From: Myxococcota bacterium
GTDB taxonomy: Bacteria > Myxococcota_A > Polyangia > HGW-17 > JAJRWW01
Assembly: GCA_024276595.1 (NCBI GenBank)
Contig: JAJRWW010000658.1
Location: forward strand, 1-5,926
DNA length: 5,926 nt
Direction: 5' to 3'
The position numbers and the translations under genes were made by a program. The notes below the pieces were generated by a model. The model saw only the letters and a program-made list of their open reading frames with translations. It had not been told where the DNA came from and searched no databases. Below are positions 5,697 to 5,926 of the stretch, one piece after another (the stretch's first letter is position 1; each line of letters starts with the position of its first letter).

Positions 5697-5926
5697 ATGG
5701 ACGCCATGAACCGACGAGCCATGCAAGCCGAGGTGGGAGCAGTGCGGTCAAGCTGGCTGACGCTCTCCTCGCGTGCGATCCTTTTCACCGTGTGCTTTGC
5801 GGCCCTGCTCACCGCCTCCTGTGGCGAAAAGGTGGACTGTGACAAGCTGGACAAGAGCCTCTCCGGCTGCACCGAGGCGCTCATGTTCCGGCTGCGCCCC
5901 GACGCCAAGAAGAGCCTGGCCAAGGC
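5697..5926 (+). CDS. Partial predicted lipoprotein of unknown function (N-terminal 76 residues)
   Basis: The ATG at 5697 has AGGAG (5687-5691) five bases upstream, and the frame is open to the right edge (76 full codons). The n-region contains Arg6, Arg7, Arg17 and Arg26. A hydrophobic core at 27-40 (AILFTVCFAALLTA) ends at Ser41-Cys42, a likely lipobox (LLTASC, with Thr rather than Leu at -3). The mature part begins CGEKVDCDKLDKSLSGCTEA, with Cys48 and Cys58 able to form a disulfide bridge, followed by Lys/Asp-rich sequence. The n-region is long, and the in-frame ATGs at codons 4 and 9 could also serve as starts. I do not recognise the family. A minus-strand open frame over the same bases is a shadow. 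Confidence 0.75.
   Translation, partial: MDAMNRRAMQAEVGAVRSSWLTLSSRAILFTVCFAALLTASCGEKVDCDKLDKSLSGCTEALMFRLRPDAKKSLAK

Overview
This is a GC-rich window (high G/C at third codon positions) with genes on both strands. Acidic, Ala/Asp/Gln-rich linkers follow the lipobox of one lipoprotein, and the L,D-transpeptidase-like protein is very large. Both traits suggest a bacterium of the former Deltaproteobacteria (Myxococcota/Bradymonadota-like). This is an inference from style, because no rRNA or other marker gene is present.

Layout: (1) Positions 1-129, minus strand: the first 43 codons of a gene running off the left edge, with a membrane segment. (2) 130-280: a divergent promoter region. (3) 281-1975, plus: a lipoprotein with a DUF5060-type beta-sandwich, a DUF4038/GH140-like barrel and a C-terminal beta domain, probably a surface glycosidase. 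(4) 2012-2743, minus and convergent with it: an MBL-fold protein of the N-acyl-homoserine-lactonase group, which appears to lack the usual bridging aspartate. (5) 2744-2872: a second divergent intergenic region with a near-perfect 16-bp palindrome. (6) 2873-5020, plus: a 715-residue YkuD-type L,D-transpeptidase-like lipoprotein. (7) 5021-5126: a promoter region with a nested inverted repeat. (8) 5127-5540, plus: a small coiled-coil plus BirA-like winged-helix regulator. (9) 5697-5926, plus: the start of another predicted lipoprotein, cut by the right edge.

Four of the six genes are predicted to enter or cross the envelope (a membrane start, a glycan-active lipoprotein, a peptidoglycan-active lipoprotein and a small Cys-containing lipoprotein). 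The other two are a putative signal-degrading hydrolase and a DNA-binding protein. The genes are mostly separate transcription units with their own spacers, and nothing shows that they form one pathway. No tRNA, rRNA, CRISPR array, insertion sequence or phage gene was seen. No intergenic stretch exceeds 300 bases. The points most worth checking are the operator-like repeat at 5049-5106, the altered metal site of the lactonase-like protein, and the large transpeptidase with an SHGCHR active-site motif.
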